NCBI GenBank assembly: GCA_004794785.1
Contig: SJOL01001577.1
Coordinates: 91,258-155,257, forward strand
DNA length: 64,000 nt
Direction of reading: 5' to 3'
Origin: Opisthorchis felineus
Lineage: Eukaryota > Platyhelminthes > Trematoda > Opisthorchiida > Opisthorchiidae
Under the pieces are notes generated by a model, which was not told where the DNA came from, made no database searches, and was given only the letters and a program-made list of their open reading frames with translations. The translations under genes and the position numbers were made by a program. This document shows positions 35,463-49,645 of the stretch, piece by piece; the first letter of the stretch is position 1; each line of letters opens with the position of its first letter.

Positions 35463-36680
35463 AAAACAGGTACTTACGGTTATTATGCGAATTCGGCACG
35501 TTGAACAAGCATGAATATACATCAGAGTCAAGTGTTTGGCTCACTCATTTCAAAATAAATGTCAAAATTCCATCCGGATCTGTTTACAAAACGCCAGTAT
35601 CGTAGCGTACTTCATATGATGTTGAGATCTCTAATTCAGCCTTCATTGGTCACGGTTGCAAAGTTGCATAAGGAAACTGGAGTCAACTATCCCAAAAAGT
35701 CAAGTTGCTCACAAAGTTTTCACACTAGAACCTCAATTCAGTAGCCAACACCCATATTGGGTACGTTATCCTGAAACACTGAATTGTATTCAGAGGGGTA
35801 CCCTATGTAACTTCCATTATAGAGTGTCTTTGATTTAGTTTAATAAGGAAAATTTTGGATCACAGAGAAACTGTCGTTGTCTGGACGTGTAAACAGTATA
35901 CCCTAATGGTACTGTCACATCCGTCCACAACAGAACAAAATTGCACTCGGGGATCTTAGAACCGAAATGGGGTTGATAACAAACAAAACTTGAAAAACTT
36001 GGATAATTTTGTCAATATTCACTTGACGGGAGAAACTTGAATAAGAATCTAAGTACGCGAGTAAACTTGAGTTCCACATTCTCCATCCGACGTACTCAGC
36101 ACTGCTGACCCGAACACGAACAATGCCTAGCAGACATCCACAATCAAACACTGAAAGTCTCTTCTTGCATCTTACGTAAATACTGACGAAGTGGCTGAAT
36201 CATAAAGCAGTATGGATAGTGCATAAATATTTTGAGCTCTACTCCAAACAAATAAGCTGATGGCACCATAGATGTTGAAAGTTGAAAAAATTCGCATGAT
36301 TTGAGAAGCGATTCTTCTTTCTCTGGTTCATCATTACTTATACAACTATCCAAGACGGTGATTTCTCTGTTAGCTCAATAAACTAACCCAAGCATGAAGT
36401 TCGATTTTCATCTTTCAAGGTCTTACGACAGTAATTTACAATTTGTAGGTGTGAGGCGCGTGTAAAATCTTAAGACTGAATTCATCAAGTTGCTTAAGGT
36501 GATTTACGTTTCTGAGGAATCCGGTTGGGACATCCAATGTCCCTGAGAGAATACACTGGGGAAATTTTGACCTGTGGGTTGAATTCTGTCCCAGTTTATT
36601 GCCGGATGACACGTCTATGTTTGTTGATCAGTGATATTGCATGTCTCCACAGCACACTAAACACTGGTGATGTTGCGGAA

Positions 36681-36782
36681 TGTAGATACCTTGGGTAGGC
36701 TTATTGGTTGTTTGTCTGTCCCCCGAGCTTAGCAGTTGGATTGCTAACGTTCTATCACCAAACGAGGTGACATCTTCACAGA
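36681..36782 (+). repeat. M-family repeat copy
   Basis: GGTTGTTTGTCTGTCCCCCGAGCTTAGCAG, then TTGCTAACGTTCTATCACC and GAGGTGACATCTTCAC, follows the order of the 16.8-kb half element. Confidence 0.6.
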
Positions 36783-39700
36783 AAACGTACGGGTTTACGA
36801 AGACCCCTTGTACAAATTCACTAAATCTTGGGATGTCACGCTATTCTCCAAGGTTCCTCTTCTAGGACTTGAGGTATATGTTCACATCAACTTGGTAAAA
36901 GTTCGCTCTGTGATACCGTTTCTGATGGGAATTAGTGTCTTCATTCCGTTTTATTTTACCGAGTGCTTCCAGAGTTTTCATTTAAGGGGGTCAGCTGAAC
37001 GATTTTCCACGTTTTTCAGCTCACCGCAAGCCGGAATGAACTATCAATCCATCTTTCTCCCAGAGGACTTTGCTCGCGCCTGATCTGATTGGCGAAATTA
37101 TTTGCTGTGAAGAATAGTACTTGTCAGTTTTAAACGTCCTTATATAATGAGCAGTGGTAACAATCTGCTTCAGCATACTCAGAAGAACGAAGCAAACAGT
37201 TTGTCCAAGTTCGCCTGATGGAGTAAGATGAACCCACTAAGTCCTGACGCCTTGGATTGTAAGTTGCCCTTTTTGTGATGAATAATTACGGAGTGCGTTT
37301 CCCACCTTATGTAAAGCAAATAAAAACAGTAGATTACTCAGGGAACATTCAAGAACCAGACTCGTGAGTTTTGATGAAACACTCAGTATACCCTCTAAGC
37401 TTGGCTGGGAATCCATCACTGCACGTCGGAACATTCATGTCCGTTTTGCAAGACAGCTTTATCTGACAACATGTCAGTACGCTTTGAATACGTCTCCAGT
37501 ATCGTATAGAGCAAAGAAAGCATTTTTCATGTCACTGTGCTTTATTTGTCGGACCATTTGTAGGGATTAGCAACGGTTTCATGCACCATCCACCTGGGGG
37601 CTTTTCTTCACTGGACACCTCCTAATTCTGTTACGGACAATTGAGATATTTATTAGTTGTTTACGTATCATGTCATCTTGCAGAGGCTGTGGTTGCAGTT
37701 TTTTGTTTACTTGTCAATGATAATATTGGACGTGTTAGCTGCAGGTGAAACAATGCTTTCTGTGTCAGAAAGTTCAATTTACTGTGATTCAGATTTTCTG
37801 TGACAGGATTCATGCAACTCACTTTTCTTTTTTTCTAAAGGTTGATCTTTTGCAACGTTGTGCCACGGTTAAACCTAGATTGTTTGGCTCACATGTCAAT
37901 ATGGCTTTCCTTGGATTTTCAAAGTCATAATGGTATCGAATGAAGAGAAATCCATGTTTCGGTGCGGTTTTCTCCACTATTCATCCAATCACCTAAGGCC
38001 AGTAAAAAGATTCGTTCTGCCTCATCCATTCATCATCAGCATCATTATCCCCAGCGATTTGCGCTCGCTACCCCAGGCCTCATCAAAGCACCGTTGTATC
38101 CCATTGTGTTTGCACACATCACTCTAATAAATCCTGAGTAACAGGCTGCCGGAGAATTCTAATAACTTTGCGACGAAAATGCTGAACATTTGCTTAAACC
38201 ATACCGGAACTCATGAATGTTGATTATCAAGGTCTCTTGAAACTTTGGTTCAGAAATGGCGTGAGTCAGGAGGGGACAAGTGTGCTTTGAGTGACTCAAA
38301 AGGACCAGCTTTATTTTGCTGCTGCTCCAAACAAACATGTTGGTGGTGCTCCATCATCTTCTACTGCTGGTCAGTCTGATCCTGCTCTTGTTCGGTTTGT
38401 TTATTTTATTACAGCAACATTTCGCGTAACGGCGTTTCAACCATCCCCGTCGCCGACTGCTAAATCGCCCAGCACGGCTGGGGGAAATGTGAGTTGGCAG
38501 ACCAGCAAGTTACTGTGTGATGACTGGATGGTAAAGGAATTTAACGGATGATCAACCAAAGGCAGAATAATCAATAATGAACTGGCGAATCGGCAAGCAT
38601 TTACACACGTCATTGGTTTATTCGTTTACCTGACATGAGTCAGCATGAGTCACCAAGCGCCACTGCGCATTTGTGTGAACACCGGCTATCGAACATGGAG
38701 CAGTTAGTTGGGTTTAACGGCACTAGGCTATCCTTATGACACTTCACTAAGGAGTGAATCGGTCCGTTGGCGAATTCGAACCCATTTTCCCTGGTTATAA
38801 GAGAGGCGGTTTCACCAAAGAGGAAGTCGCAGTGGGGGGAATTCTATTAGTGTAACAATGTCTCCTTGATGGAGATGTTTTTTCCGACAATTGTCTCGGA
38901 ACAGAAATATTGTGCTTAAACTGGAAACTTTTTGTCGTCCATTTGCAGTGTTACCTATTTCCATGGCATGTTGTGCTTCGTAGGTAACAAATAATTCACA
39001 AAAATAGACACCTAGTAGAATTATGCGGGAGGTTGTTATCAGTGTACTGTTGTAAAGATGGATGTTACGTTTGTTCCACTAGGGAGAAAGAAGGCTGTTT
39101 GGCTACAGATATAAATAAGAAGTTAACTGAAGTTGAACGAAAGCGTGGCCAACTGAAGTGATTTATCTCAAACCGCGCAGCTACTACAAGTTTTCCAGGT
39201 GTAATTCTCCAGTCTTCAGTGTTTTTTACCTTATAAACAGTGCCGTTTGAATGATCCCATCTGAATTTATCTCGACACCTTTGGTCGGAAGACTTTGATG
39301 TGTATCACGTCTACATAGTGTACCAGGGCACCGATGGTCTGTAGCATTTCCGTCACGTATACAACCCTGCGGACACACACGCCTACATATTTGCATACTT
39401 AGTGTTAAAAAAGTCACAACTCTAGATAAATTCAATAGCTCTGGGTCTCTGTCACGAGTGAAAAGCATGTGTTGTGCAAACGCTTGCTGTGTAGGACCAA
39501 CTTGAAACACTCGGTCGTCTTTTCAGAAAGACTGCATTGAGGGCTAAGATGATAGCCTGGATAATAAATCCTAATATTCACTTTTATTGGCACATTAGTA
39601 TTGGTCAGAAGAAAAGGAGGAACTCATGACAATAATTCAGCGAAATAAAGGCGTGGGAGTGAGGTTTGCAGAGAGTTTAAAACCAAGTAAGAGAACAATG

Positions 39701-41111
39701 ACACCAAAAGCTTCCTGGAAAGAGCTAAAAATGGCGTAAGAGATGCGAAATCACCGGGAATCCTCGGAATAAGGTATAAGGTCAGGACGAAGACCGCTAA
39801 TGTGGACGCACATCTACCAAGTTCTGTAACTACTCATAAGTAATCGTAACAGTACAGGGAAATTTGTCGGCTGTGACAGCTGATGACGAAATAATTACTA
39901 AATGCCTCACGGCTTTAGGCATCGGCTGACTTCCCCTCACACACAGATTACACTTTTTCCATATTTTCTGGCTGTAAATATCTATGATCTGATGATTACT
40001 TGAAAATAACAATCTTAGACGATCAGTGAATGAATAAAAGTCATGAAATCTCCCAAGATTCTGGTCCTCAAATTGGGACACAAGATACATTCGAACATTT
40101 AAAACGCGTCCTTATGAAATACTCACGCCAACCTATTGTTGGGTTTTGGTTTGTCATGTTAACCATCCTAAGCTTGTTGAACGTTTATGGCAATCTCGTT
40201 TCTGTAGGCCCGTCGAATATCGTTAGAAACCAATTATCGTTTAACGTCCAACAACACCGAAATCGTGAGATTTTCCCCAACATCTGGTTGACAGAAATGA
40301 TGTGGTATGAACTAAATGCAAAACGGCGATGCGCATACATGCATAATCATAATTCTGCGAATTATAAGATGAACCATATACAAGTAAACTGATTCTCGTT
40401 AGCGAACGTCCCTTCGGCGTCGGACTATCCGTCCAATGCCGATTCAGTTTCGAAGTGCTCATCACACTGTCACTGTGATGCAGCTTTTGCTCTTCTTCAT
40501 GTTCTAAGGGTTTTCATTCTAGCTGCAGTCTGCGGTGAGGCTTAGCAACGTATTTGCGTTTGTGATGGTGCTTGGGCCCCCAGAACACGTGTTTGTGAGT
40601 ATAGCACGGCAGCTTTTTTGGTCCCACAAGTGTGGACCAGACACGGTGATATACTGGTTGACATTATGAGACTGTCAACCGACTGCAAATGTGACCCACA
40701 TGGAAAGCGCAAACAGCACGCTATGAGCCCCTGATCTGACCGCCGACCACCAGCGGTGGATTGTATAAGCAAGTTGTGTCTGCACATTGACTAAAATCTA
40801 TGCGACATCCTATTCACCCAGTATGCAATCCAGTCTGATCGCATTAAATAAGATTGAGATGTCACCTATCGACGCCATTTTTGAGAGTCACAGTAAACAA
40901 GTGGTTTCGAAACATGCGTTTGACTTTGAACATCTTGCACAGTTTAAGATTGCGAGAATTCAAAACATGTTCAGAGACGCTGGTGAAAGAACGAGATAAA
41001 TTGTTTCAGATTGTCTATAGATAGCTTCCAGTGTCCCTTCTTAGTTTGCAGTCGCAAAGCTTAGATACCAGGGGGCGGTTGACTGTTGCGTAGTACTTTA
41101 GTAGCAACCTG

Positions 41112-41215
41112 TCTAAATATTTATAGCTGGCGTAGGTTTATTGAATGTTGATCAGGTGGAAGTTGACCTGTTCGCCAAGCTAGACAACTAGCCTGCAAAC
41201 GTTTTTTTACCATAC
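41112..41215 (+). repeat. M-family repeat copy
   Basis: AATATTTATAGCTGGCGTAGG, GTTGATCAGGTGGAAGTTGACCTGTTCGCCAAGCTAG and GCAAACGTTTTTTTACC cover most of one half element. Confidence 0.65.
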
Positions 41216-42555
41216 GCAAATACATCCTAAGTGCGCGGTTGTGATGAGTGTAATGGCCAGAGCAGAGAAATTTAAAGCTGTTAGGCTGCTTACTTGGTCC
41301 GTGTGCATAGTATACAGTGAAACCTATGTATCTTTGAGTCAGCCTTCCATAATTTGATAATTCCAAGATGCTTCAGCCATAGCATTCACCGAGTTACACG
41401 TTGGCAAGTTAAGGACCTATCGATAAGGCGAGGCAAAAGTACTCTACTTTTCCGAGAGTTCTTTGTGCCGGAGAACTGCATTTGAACTTTTATTGCAAAC
41501 TTGGATAGCAGTGTTTTGAGGCTACGCTTCCTATGATCACAGTCCAAATGACTAAGGGGCACTCGACTGTTGGGTATAGGGTTTGGAATCGATTTTCTAC
41601 CGGAAGATAAAAAACTCGGTCTCCTATGTAGAGCGTCCAGTGGACTTATGAGTGGTCTTTTTTGTCTTGCTTCTTTGGGTAAGACCCATAAAATACAAGC
41701 GAATTATAAATCGGTGGGGTTTAATTGTACCTGGTGTTCTAGTGAAGGCAAAATCCTGAGCGAAATGTTCCTAGCTCGTAGCGGGACAATTAGGTTCTGC
41801 CTGTCTTGGTGTGGGAGTTTGTTTGGACAGTGGACACCTTCAGTGTTTATACCTGAGTTGCACCAAACTGTCTGCGAATAAGGGTAGCCCAGAATACAGT
41901 TTTCCAGGTCTGAGGCGACTCGAGGTTATTTATCTGCATTCAGTCACCCAAGTTGGCCCAGTAGACGGTCACACTGATTTCTGGGTAAAAATATACAGTT
42001 GCCTTACCCTGGAAAGTATTTGAAGGGACTGACAAGGAGTTCAATTCCGTTGGACGGCATGGTCGAACACATACAGGGGACAACAGAAAACTCTATTCTG
42101 TTATGAAAAGAGTGTGGAGTCACTGTGTATGTTTGAATGTCTGACATCTTCATTTGTACTTGAGATACATGATTTAAGATTTCCGCGCTTTTTAAAATAC
42201 AAAACAGTCCCAGATTGTTTGACCATTGAATCAAACAAACAGGCACCTAAAGCAGTGAAGTAGAGAGACCCAAATAATTAACCAGAACGTAAAGTGTGCA
42301 AACGTAAACCTCAGTAACTGAGCCATATCCGGTAAAGACCTCATTTTTTCAATCCCGCTATCGAAGGTTTTTCACTTGCCCTGTAAGAGGTGTTGCCTCT
42401 GAGTTCCACATTTAAGTGCAACGAACTTCCGACCATGTCTAGACGTGGCTATGCACTTCCGAAATGATTGCTTACTGAATGATTTGAAAAGAAACACTTT
42501 GGCGTTTTCGTGCATCATTGCTGTGTGTCAACTAGAATGATCTTTTCGACAGACA

Positions 42556-42672
42556 CACTCATTTGCATATCAGTGTGGTTTTGACGGGAGACTCAACTGG
42601 AGCCCAGCTGAATCTCTCGTTTATGATGTTCTTGATCGTTTTCAGCAACCTTATGAGTAGCGTATTACGTCC
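42556..42672 (+). repeat. A/B element fragment, B arm joined to the end of A
   Basis: The B arm (ACACTCATTTGCATATCAG through CTCGTTTATGATGTTCTT) runs into TTTTCAGCAACCTTATGAGTAG, the terminal part of module A. The hammerhead segment between them is absent, so this copy is internally deleted. Confidence 0.65.
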
Positions 42673-43492
42673 ACAAAATGATCATTGTTTAGACTAAAAT
42701 ATCCGGAACTTTTAAGAACTCACTACAGTACAGAAAAAACGCCTGTCCACACTTGTCTGTGACACTGGAAAAACAAACAAATCGATTAATGCTGCTAACA
42801 AAAAACCCTGATATCTGAACATCCACTTCAACCATGCCGAGGACAATATCGAATTCTATGGAAAATACTATTTATATACTACTTCCTAGTCAATGCGAAT
42901 AGAAATCCGTATCTTGAGGCCATACGTAAGAGTGAACTAAAAAACGTTTTGCCAAAACATAGAACCGTTCAGGATGAAGAGATGTGTGGAAGGACCTCAA
43001 AAAGGAATAGTCTGGCAGGCTCTCTGGAGTTGAGACCGTTCTTGGGATATTTGAAACTTCTAAACCGTTACTTCGAAAAAGTCGGTTTAATTCCGGAAAT
43101 TGATGCACCCGTACTTCAACCAGTTAAATCTCTTGGAACCAGCTGGTTAAGATAGGCTTCTCCTAAAATTACCGTTTAATTCACAATTCAAGGGTCCGTC
43201 ACCAAGCGTCAGCGTATTTGTGGTTGTCTGTGTGGTGTCTGTTATCATCTACGAATCTTTTATAAGTTTCTTGAAAGCAAAGTGAAATAACTGGTATCTC
43301 GAAAATAGTTAATAAGGAGCTTTTCAACTATAGGATAGGCATCTTTCAAGGTTTCACTTTTGTACTGGCCCCTAAATATTTCTTGCTATGAAGGAAAACG
43401 TTTGCAGAATGTGTTCCAGAATTTTCGACAAGAAATTGGAAGATATATTTTGGGTGTATGTTGGGGATGACTAAATTCATAGTAGCTCTCAC

Positions 43493-43660
43493 CTTAAAAA
43501 TAGCAAGAGTTGTGTAGGGCCATCCCAGAATCGTATCAGTTCGAATGCTGACCATTCCACCGAAAATCTGCATGCCAAGCAGGCTCAATAAGCTCACAAA
43601 AGCCCAACGACTCTCAGAATGGTGCCCTGCGCAAGCCTTGGCAATCCTCACGCAACCCGC
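43493..43660 (-). CDS. Exon-like open stretch with one hydrophobic segment, unrecognised
   Basis: A 168-nt, phase 0-0 stretch has donor AAG|GTGAGA and acceptor GTCGGTTCAG. It encodes 56 residues including a possible membrane segment (WAFVSLLSLLGMQIFGG). No partner exon was found, and chance cannot be excluded. Confidence 0.2.
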
Positions 43661-43904
43661 CTGAACCGACCCATATCAGGTCTGTCACTCATACACTAAC
43701 CAACAGCATAACTAGCTCACCTAAGCTTCGGTTCACGAAGACTGACCGTCACACGTTAACCAATCAAACCCTCCCATGAAGCTTGACGCACGCCAATGAC
43801 TGGTCAGCCGCTGTTCCGACCATTGCGCTCCTGATGGAGGCCACCCACGGCAATCGAGACGAGTTACCCAAAAAAAGCTACCTTAGCAGTGTTTTACGTC
43901 CACA

Positions 43905-44070
43905 CATGTAACGCGATATCTCGAATATCGTGCCAACTGATACATGAGGCGGCCGGGTGCAGCACATTCAGTTGCTTAAAAACATAAACCAGAGATTCGG
44001 CTGACTTCCCCGGTGAGTCTCCCGTCAAAACGAAATTGATTTGCAAATGAGTGTATTTGTCCAGTTTCTG
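43905..44070 (-). repeat. A/B element fragment (loop and right B arm)
   Basis: It contains the palindromic GCGATATCTCGAATATCGTG, GAGGCGGCCGGGTGCAGCAC, and then the B arm ending in ATTTGCAAATGAGTGTATTTG. It matches 25160-25310. Confidence 0.7.
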
Positions 44071-46149
44071 TTCAGGTTTTGTTATACTTGTCCGTGTTCT
44101 AGAAGACTTTAAAACGCCGTATCTGTCCTGATTGGGCTTCGAACGCATGCTCGTCAGCATGGCATTTGAAAAATCATTTACAGTGACCAGCTGAGTTGGT
44201 CCACGACAGGAACAAATTTCATTTTCGATCAATAAGTCGCACCCCAGCACAAGCCACATAGACCAAACCTACGCTCTTGAACTGAATTCCCAAGTTTTGA
44301 AGTCACTAGGCCATTTATGACATGCCGTAACTAACATTGAAGAACCAGCCCCTGAAATGAGGCCACTGCCAGACAGTAGCAAAACTATGTACTCCTCGTC
44401 AAGTTTTGCTAATAGCTACCTTGAATGGGGAGTTAACCTCCCCATGCTTACTGTACTGTACGTTTTTTCTAAACTTAATAACAGTTCGCTTTCGACAAGT
44501 GACTATCGGATATCCGCATGAAACCATCTGGTTTCCAGGTCATGGTTCGCCATGAAGTCCAGCATCTCGTTTCAGTGTCACGCGATGAATTCAGATGGCA
44601 GAGAAAATTCTAAGAAAACGGCAAATCTTTATGGCATTTGAACACTGCAACGTGTATCCACATCAGTTTACTAGCTGATTCTGCCCGTTTTGGATATCTA
44701 AACCGTTTGAAAAATAGGTAATTGTTGTTGTACCTGGAAAAACAAGTGTATCTAGTCAGTTTGGCCGGATACGCTTCTCTATGTTTCCGGCTGCCATCTC
44801 ACGTACAAGAGTTTTTCTAGATGGGGTTACACCGTCAAACATCAGATGGCGTCGCCAAATTCAGGTTTAGGAATTGTGATAGCGACAATTATGCTCGACC
44901 GGGATAAACTCATTAAAAGAGATACTTGATACGCAGTATGTTGCAAACTAGAAACCAGCGTAATCTTCAATATAGTCGGAAAACTTGAATAGCTCTGTAC
45001 ATTTCCCTGGCTATCTCACCTCACGAACAGTTCATTTTTGTGTTAGAAATGACATCTGCTATCGAAGTTCCGGTAGGCCTTCCGTCATTTACCGGGTGAT
45101 AATGTTGACTATTGCAAATGACGACGACAATGTAGATAACGAGGAGTGTGACGAGAAAACCAGGCCACTGAATATTTGGGGCTGCTACGTTGTTGCTGGA
45201 GCAATCTGATCATTTTTACTTGGTAAGAGACCAATGATCTTCTCCTGGAGGTAGAATGACATCTCACTCAGAATATACGCTTGTAAGAATAGATAATGTA
45301 ATTATCTCTAGTACACACCTTGCCCTAGGGACAATGACTGTCCCATGTAGGCGGAGGATAAATTAGTCACACCTCGTCCCCAAATGTGGGCTCCTATGCG
45401 GCAGCCATAATAATACCAATTCTAATGAATTCCTAATGTTTCACTGTGGAGTTAGCCCAAAGTCAGAGAGCATTTTCGATTTCCCCTGGATCAAATCATC
45501 ACTGCCACTGTCTAACCCATATCTATAATTCTGGAAACAAAGATGACCGTCATAGGAGTGTAGTGGAGACAGCCGATGTAACAACCATTATGAATTCCGG
45601 ACAATCAGTAGACCTTCTATTTGCTTCATGGAATCCGCTGAGACTGCATGGCACTGTGAACTACTGGTGTATACCGTCTGCAAACGGAGCGGCAAAACCA
45701 AGCTGGTCGATATAACAACTCATCAAAACGATCCAAATAATTTCCGTTGCTATTGTTTTTTCTATTGTGCACAAGTTACTGAACGACTACACGACATTTT
45801 TCCACAGGTTTGTCGCAATCACGTGACCGGAGTCCTGGCAGTTGTCAGTGCTGTCACGTGAATAAAAAGAGACAGCTTTTATCACTCACAAGCTTTATTT
45901 TGGCCTAAGGGGATACAAGTCCAACAAACCTTGCCATGTGTTACTGTCCTACTTTTTGGGGGAAGCAATGTCCTACCCTAGAACTAAAAAATTGGGCAAC
46001 TGATGAAAAATTGTGTAAATGGATTGATTCTTTCAGCGTTTGCTCAAACTGTCTTAGCCTCAGCGCTTTAGAAATTGTTCCGAAGCACAAATCAAAGCAG
46101 GATCTATGTGAATTTGGCGTTTGTCGCTGAAGTAAAAATATGTAAATGA

Positions 46150-46465
46150 GTTAGCCATTTTTTGGGGGCCCCCGTGACCCCGCCTGAGCATGGCTGGAAA
46201 CGTTGCAAGAAATGGCGACTAATCGATGTCAGTGGCGTTCGTGCTGTCAGTTTCTTTCCAGACTGTCTGATTGAGCGCTTGGAGGTGTAGGCACCTCAGA
46301 ACGCTTGACATAGGCCAGCACTAGGTCCCCTCCCTTACCCACTCTTTTTCTCTTCTTTTCACTCTAGGGCTTTAAATATAATCAGACGAACCTTATGGTT
46401 GTACGGCAGTGAAGCATCAGTGTCAACACTGATGTTGCTGTCTTTGATGATGATGATGATGATAG
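46150..46465 (+). repeat. SINE body with (GAT)n tail
   Basis: This ends in GCATCAGTGTCAACACTGATG (a hairpin), TTGCTGTCTTT and six GAT/TGA units. The upstream part contains CCTGAGCATGGCTGGAAACG and lacks a clear tRNA-like head. It also includes the palindrome GGGGGCCCCC near 46162. Confidence 0.5.
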
Positions 46466-46837
46466 CCATTTTTGGAATGTTACATCTTTGGGACTTCTGG
46501 AATAATGTAGGATATTCAGGCCGGGCTTGAAAAAGTCATACATACTACTAAATTGTAAAAGCAAAGCGTTCAGAGTGCTAAATCCATCCATGCAAAAGAC
46601 GGGGGGTGGGGTGGATCAATACATTTATGCTGGGAAGCCCAAGTACATGTGATTGTACGGCTATCGCTGACGACGTTCATTCGTAGACCTCCCGAGTTTG
46701 ACTCTCCATCTGTTGACCTACGAGAGATATCCTTCCAAGCCATAGTTGTGTACCAACTTCTGTATAAATGAACCCACGAAGACCGTCCGCGGAATAAGCG
46801 AGGCTCTAGTTGTTGGTAAGGTGGTTTTCGATCTTTT

Positions 46838-46940
46838 TAGCCAGCTAGGTAGTTAGTTTATAGGTGTCTCGCTACCCTTCGAGGAGACATATTGAGCGCG
46901 CTGATCACCGCTGATGGGTGCCACCTTCAATATTTGCACC
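46838..46940 (+). repeat. M-family repeat fragment
   Basis: CAGCTAGGTAGTTAGTTTATAGG and TTCGAGGAGACATATTGAGCGCGCTGA resemble the outer end and the centre (CGAGGAGACATCTTCAGCGCGCTGA on one strand at 16.9 kb), with the middle missing. Confidence 0.4.
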
Positions 46941-49324
46941 AGGCAGCAACCAGTAACAAAATACATCAAGTGAGTCAGCAAAAAACTGTAGACCGTAGTA
47001 TCTATATTGCTACGGTCACCACTGTTTAAACTTGCAAGAATTTATAGATTCGAAAAGGAATAACCAAATATTTTAAAGTAGCAACGTTCAAAATGTGCGG
47101 GCTTTGCTGGTCACATTTTCCAAGTTCATCATTCCATAACTAGCGATTCAAAATGGAACACCAAGTAAAACACATGCGGAGTCGAATGTACATTAAAAAA
47201 TAAGTTTACTGTAATGGAAACTCAAATGGGAATTAAGTTGGAACTCTTCAACCAGATTTGCCGTACAAAAGATGACTCGTGTTTCATTTCAACTGACATT
47301 AAAGACACCGAAGTACGTACTTCTTATTTTGTACTACTTGTAAACCTATTGGAGTCTCTTCGAAAACCCATTACCGATCTCACATTCTGAACTCACCAAT
47401 CAAGTGCATTCATGTTTTTGAAGGTTAAGGTACTGATATGGCTTTTAGAAATTCCCCTTTTCGTACTTTCTGGGCGAATAAAAGTGAGGAAAATCGAGTA
47501 CCGCCAGGTAGATAGGAAAGAGATGCATTCAACTAATGCGGATTTTGAGAGCAGTCTCAATTTTACGAAAACTGGTAGGCATTTCGTTGGTTGGTCAGGG
47601 AAGTTAAACCATGTATTCTTGATTTTTGTCCAGTTTCCAGATCGAAGAATATTTCCTTACTATGTATTTGTGTGACTTTTCGTGAATGACTCAGAGCAAT
47701 GAACTTTCAGTCGCTTTCTTCATCTGAGCAGTTACCATTCAACCAAATAAATGTCACTCAGGTGTAAGTGGACGCAACTGCACCGTTCGGCTGCATGAAT
47801 CACCTAGCCGCACATTCTGCCAATTCGTATGAATATTCATGTACAAAACTCCATCGTTTGACATCGCTCATATAACTGTCATCGTTAGGTAATAAGCGCA
47901 GGGAATTAGGTGTGAGACCAAACCTCCTCGCGGAACATTTCAAGTCTACTTTCTGAATTGATGGTAAAAATAACGCGTGTTGTACTTCATTGGTGCGAAG
48001 TCAAGTGGGGTGTGCTCTCAAGAATTTTCGAAGTATGTCCCACGTTCAAAATGTTGATTCCCGGACATTTATTGTACATTTTAGAAGCATATATTTATGC
48101 CTATTGGGGCCATGGCTACCAGCATTGAACGTCAACGGCTAGTTCAATATTTGTTTCGGTGACTAACAGGGGATAAATAAACTTTGAAGATGTAAAAATG
48201 ATGCTAAGCATACGTGTTGCAACGAAGTCTATCAGTGAACGACAATCTTCCAGTAGTTCTTAGTAAGTGACTGATGAATTTCAAACGTTAACAGTTTAAC
48301 AAATAGCCCGCCATGTATATAGGTATCATAGTGACGTCCGGAAAAAAATATAGAGTGGATCAGCTAAAACACCCCTGGACATCGTCAACGGCTTCGTTAT
48401 TATTTCAAACTGGGAAGCTGTGGTAAGTAAACTTACAGCCTTTAATACTTATAGGTAGGAAAGTGATGCAATTTGACTATCACACTGGTTCAAACGTGTC
48501 GTGCAGGATTCTTAGTAAAATTTTATCCCAGAAATAAAGTCAGTCCATATTGAAAAATTAGGAAAAACTTCACAGCTGTCTCACCGACCGAGTCACCTGA
48601 ATGTCTAAAGCGATTCGGAATCATGGTTTTCCGGTTAGTGGAAGATCAACAGTGTTACTAAATTGCACCGAAACGAGAACTAGCATAAACTTTATTCACG
48701 CAGTCCATATCACGTGAACCAATGTGACTAGCTCATCGAGTGAACAAATCCCAAAACGAAGGCACACAAGACTACAGGATATTGCCTTTCTGGGATTCTG
48801 AGATTTTCCGCATGGGATAAAATTTCAACTTAAACGGAAAGGTCTGTTCGGTTTTTCCATATTTGCAATATTTAAATTTGAACTGTAAGCATTTGTGTAC
48901 GCTTTTGGTGATCGGATAACTTCTAATCATGTATACTTTCCGGTTTTTCTTTGATCCACTAACGCATTTTTTCCAAATAATTAGATTCAAATCCACATGA
49001 TATTCAGCGGAGAATACTTTGAGCTCCAAAATGAAAAAAAGTGCTTGCTAATCGCAACCTCTCATCTTAGGCTATATGGCTGCTGATGTGAGTCGCGGAA
49101 TGAAATCTCGCGAAGGTTAATCTTTTCTCCGCGTGTTTGCCTTAAGTAGCATTATTCCAAGGTAACTGGCTGTGACAGGATATTTGAGTCCCGTTTCTGG
49201 ATTGACCCAAGGCAGAATTTTTTCCGTCACGAAGAGAGTGGACCTTACCACGGTGTGACGGTTTATGCTCCTCCGCGATCCACTGGACCATACTTGAGGG
49301 TCTCCGTGCGACACTCGCAGAGTT

Positions 49325-49645
49325 TCTCATACCAGACTGGTCAATGGTTAAGGCTCTGACGAACACGGTCTGCTAGCTCTCTAGGTTGGGGGTTGGAACA
49401 TGCGTGGTGACTTGTTCTGTAAAAATGGTAATGCTCCTGCATTTATTGCCAGACACCGCTGCCTGCTGGTCAGGCTTTTGAGCCAAAAACTTTAGCTAAG
49501 GATCCTAAATGTCCTTCCTTTTAGGTCTGGGTCCCCTGGCAGTATTCCGGCCCAAGTACAACCCTGGATTGCGCATTACGATACAGCAGCGAAGAATCAC
49601 CGTCGAACACTGATGCTTGCTGTCGATTAGGATAATGATGATGAT
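49325..49645 (+). repeat. tRNA-derived SINE with GATGAT tail
   Basis: A degenerate A box (TGGTCAATGG) and B-like block (GGGTTGGAAC) are followed by a body with CCTGGCAGTATTCCGGCCC, a palindromic AACACTGATGCTTGCTG end and an AATGATGATGAT tail at 49632-49643. The tail unit and the palindromic end also occur at 46410-46463 and 16375-16425. Confidence 0.55.

Noticed and set aside
37745..37930. Plus-strand frame with a strong TTTTCTTTTTTTCTAAAG acceptor
   Set aside because: Only 29 codons remain after the acceptor before a stop; no partner exon and no homology.
40030..40392. 120-codon plus-strand frame with a possible type II membrane anchor
   Set aside because: No splice partner, no homology that I can name, and length expected by chance.
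41570..41690. Plus-strand open stretch ending at a good donor (TTTGG|GTAAGA)
   Set aside because: Weak acceptor, short, and no partner exon.
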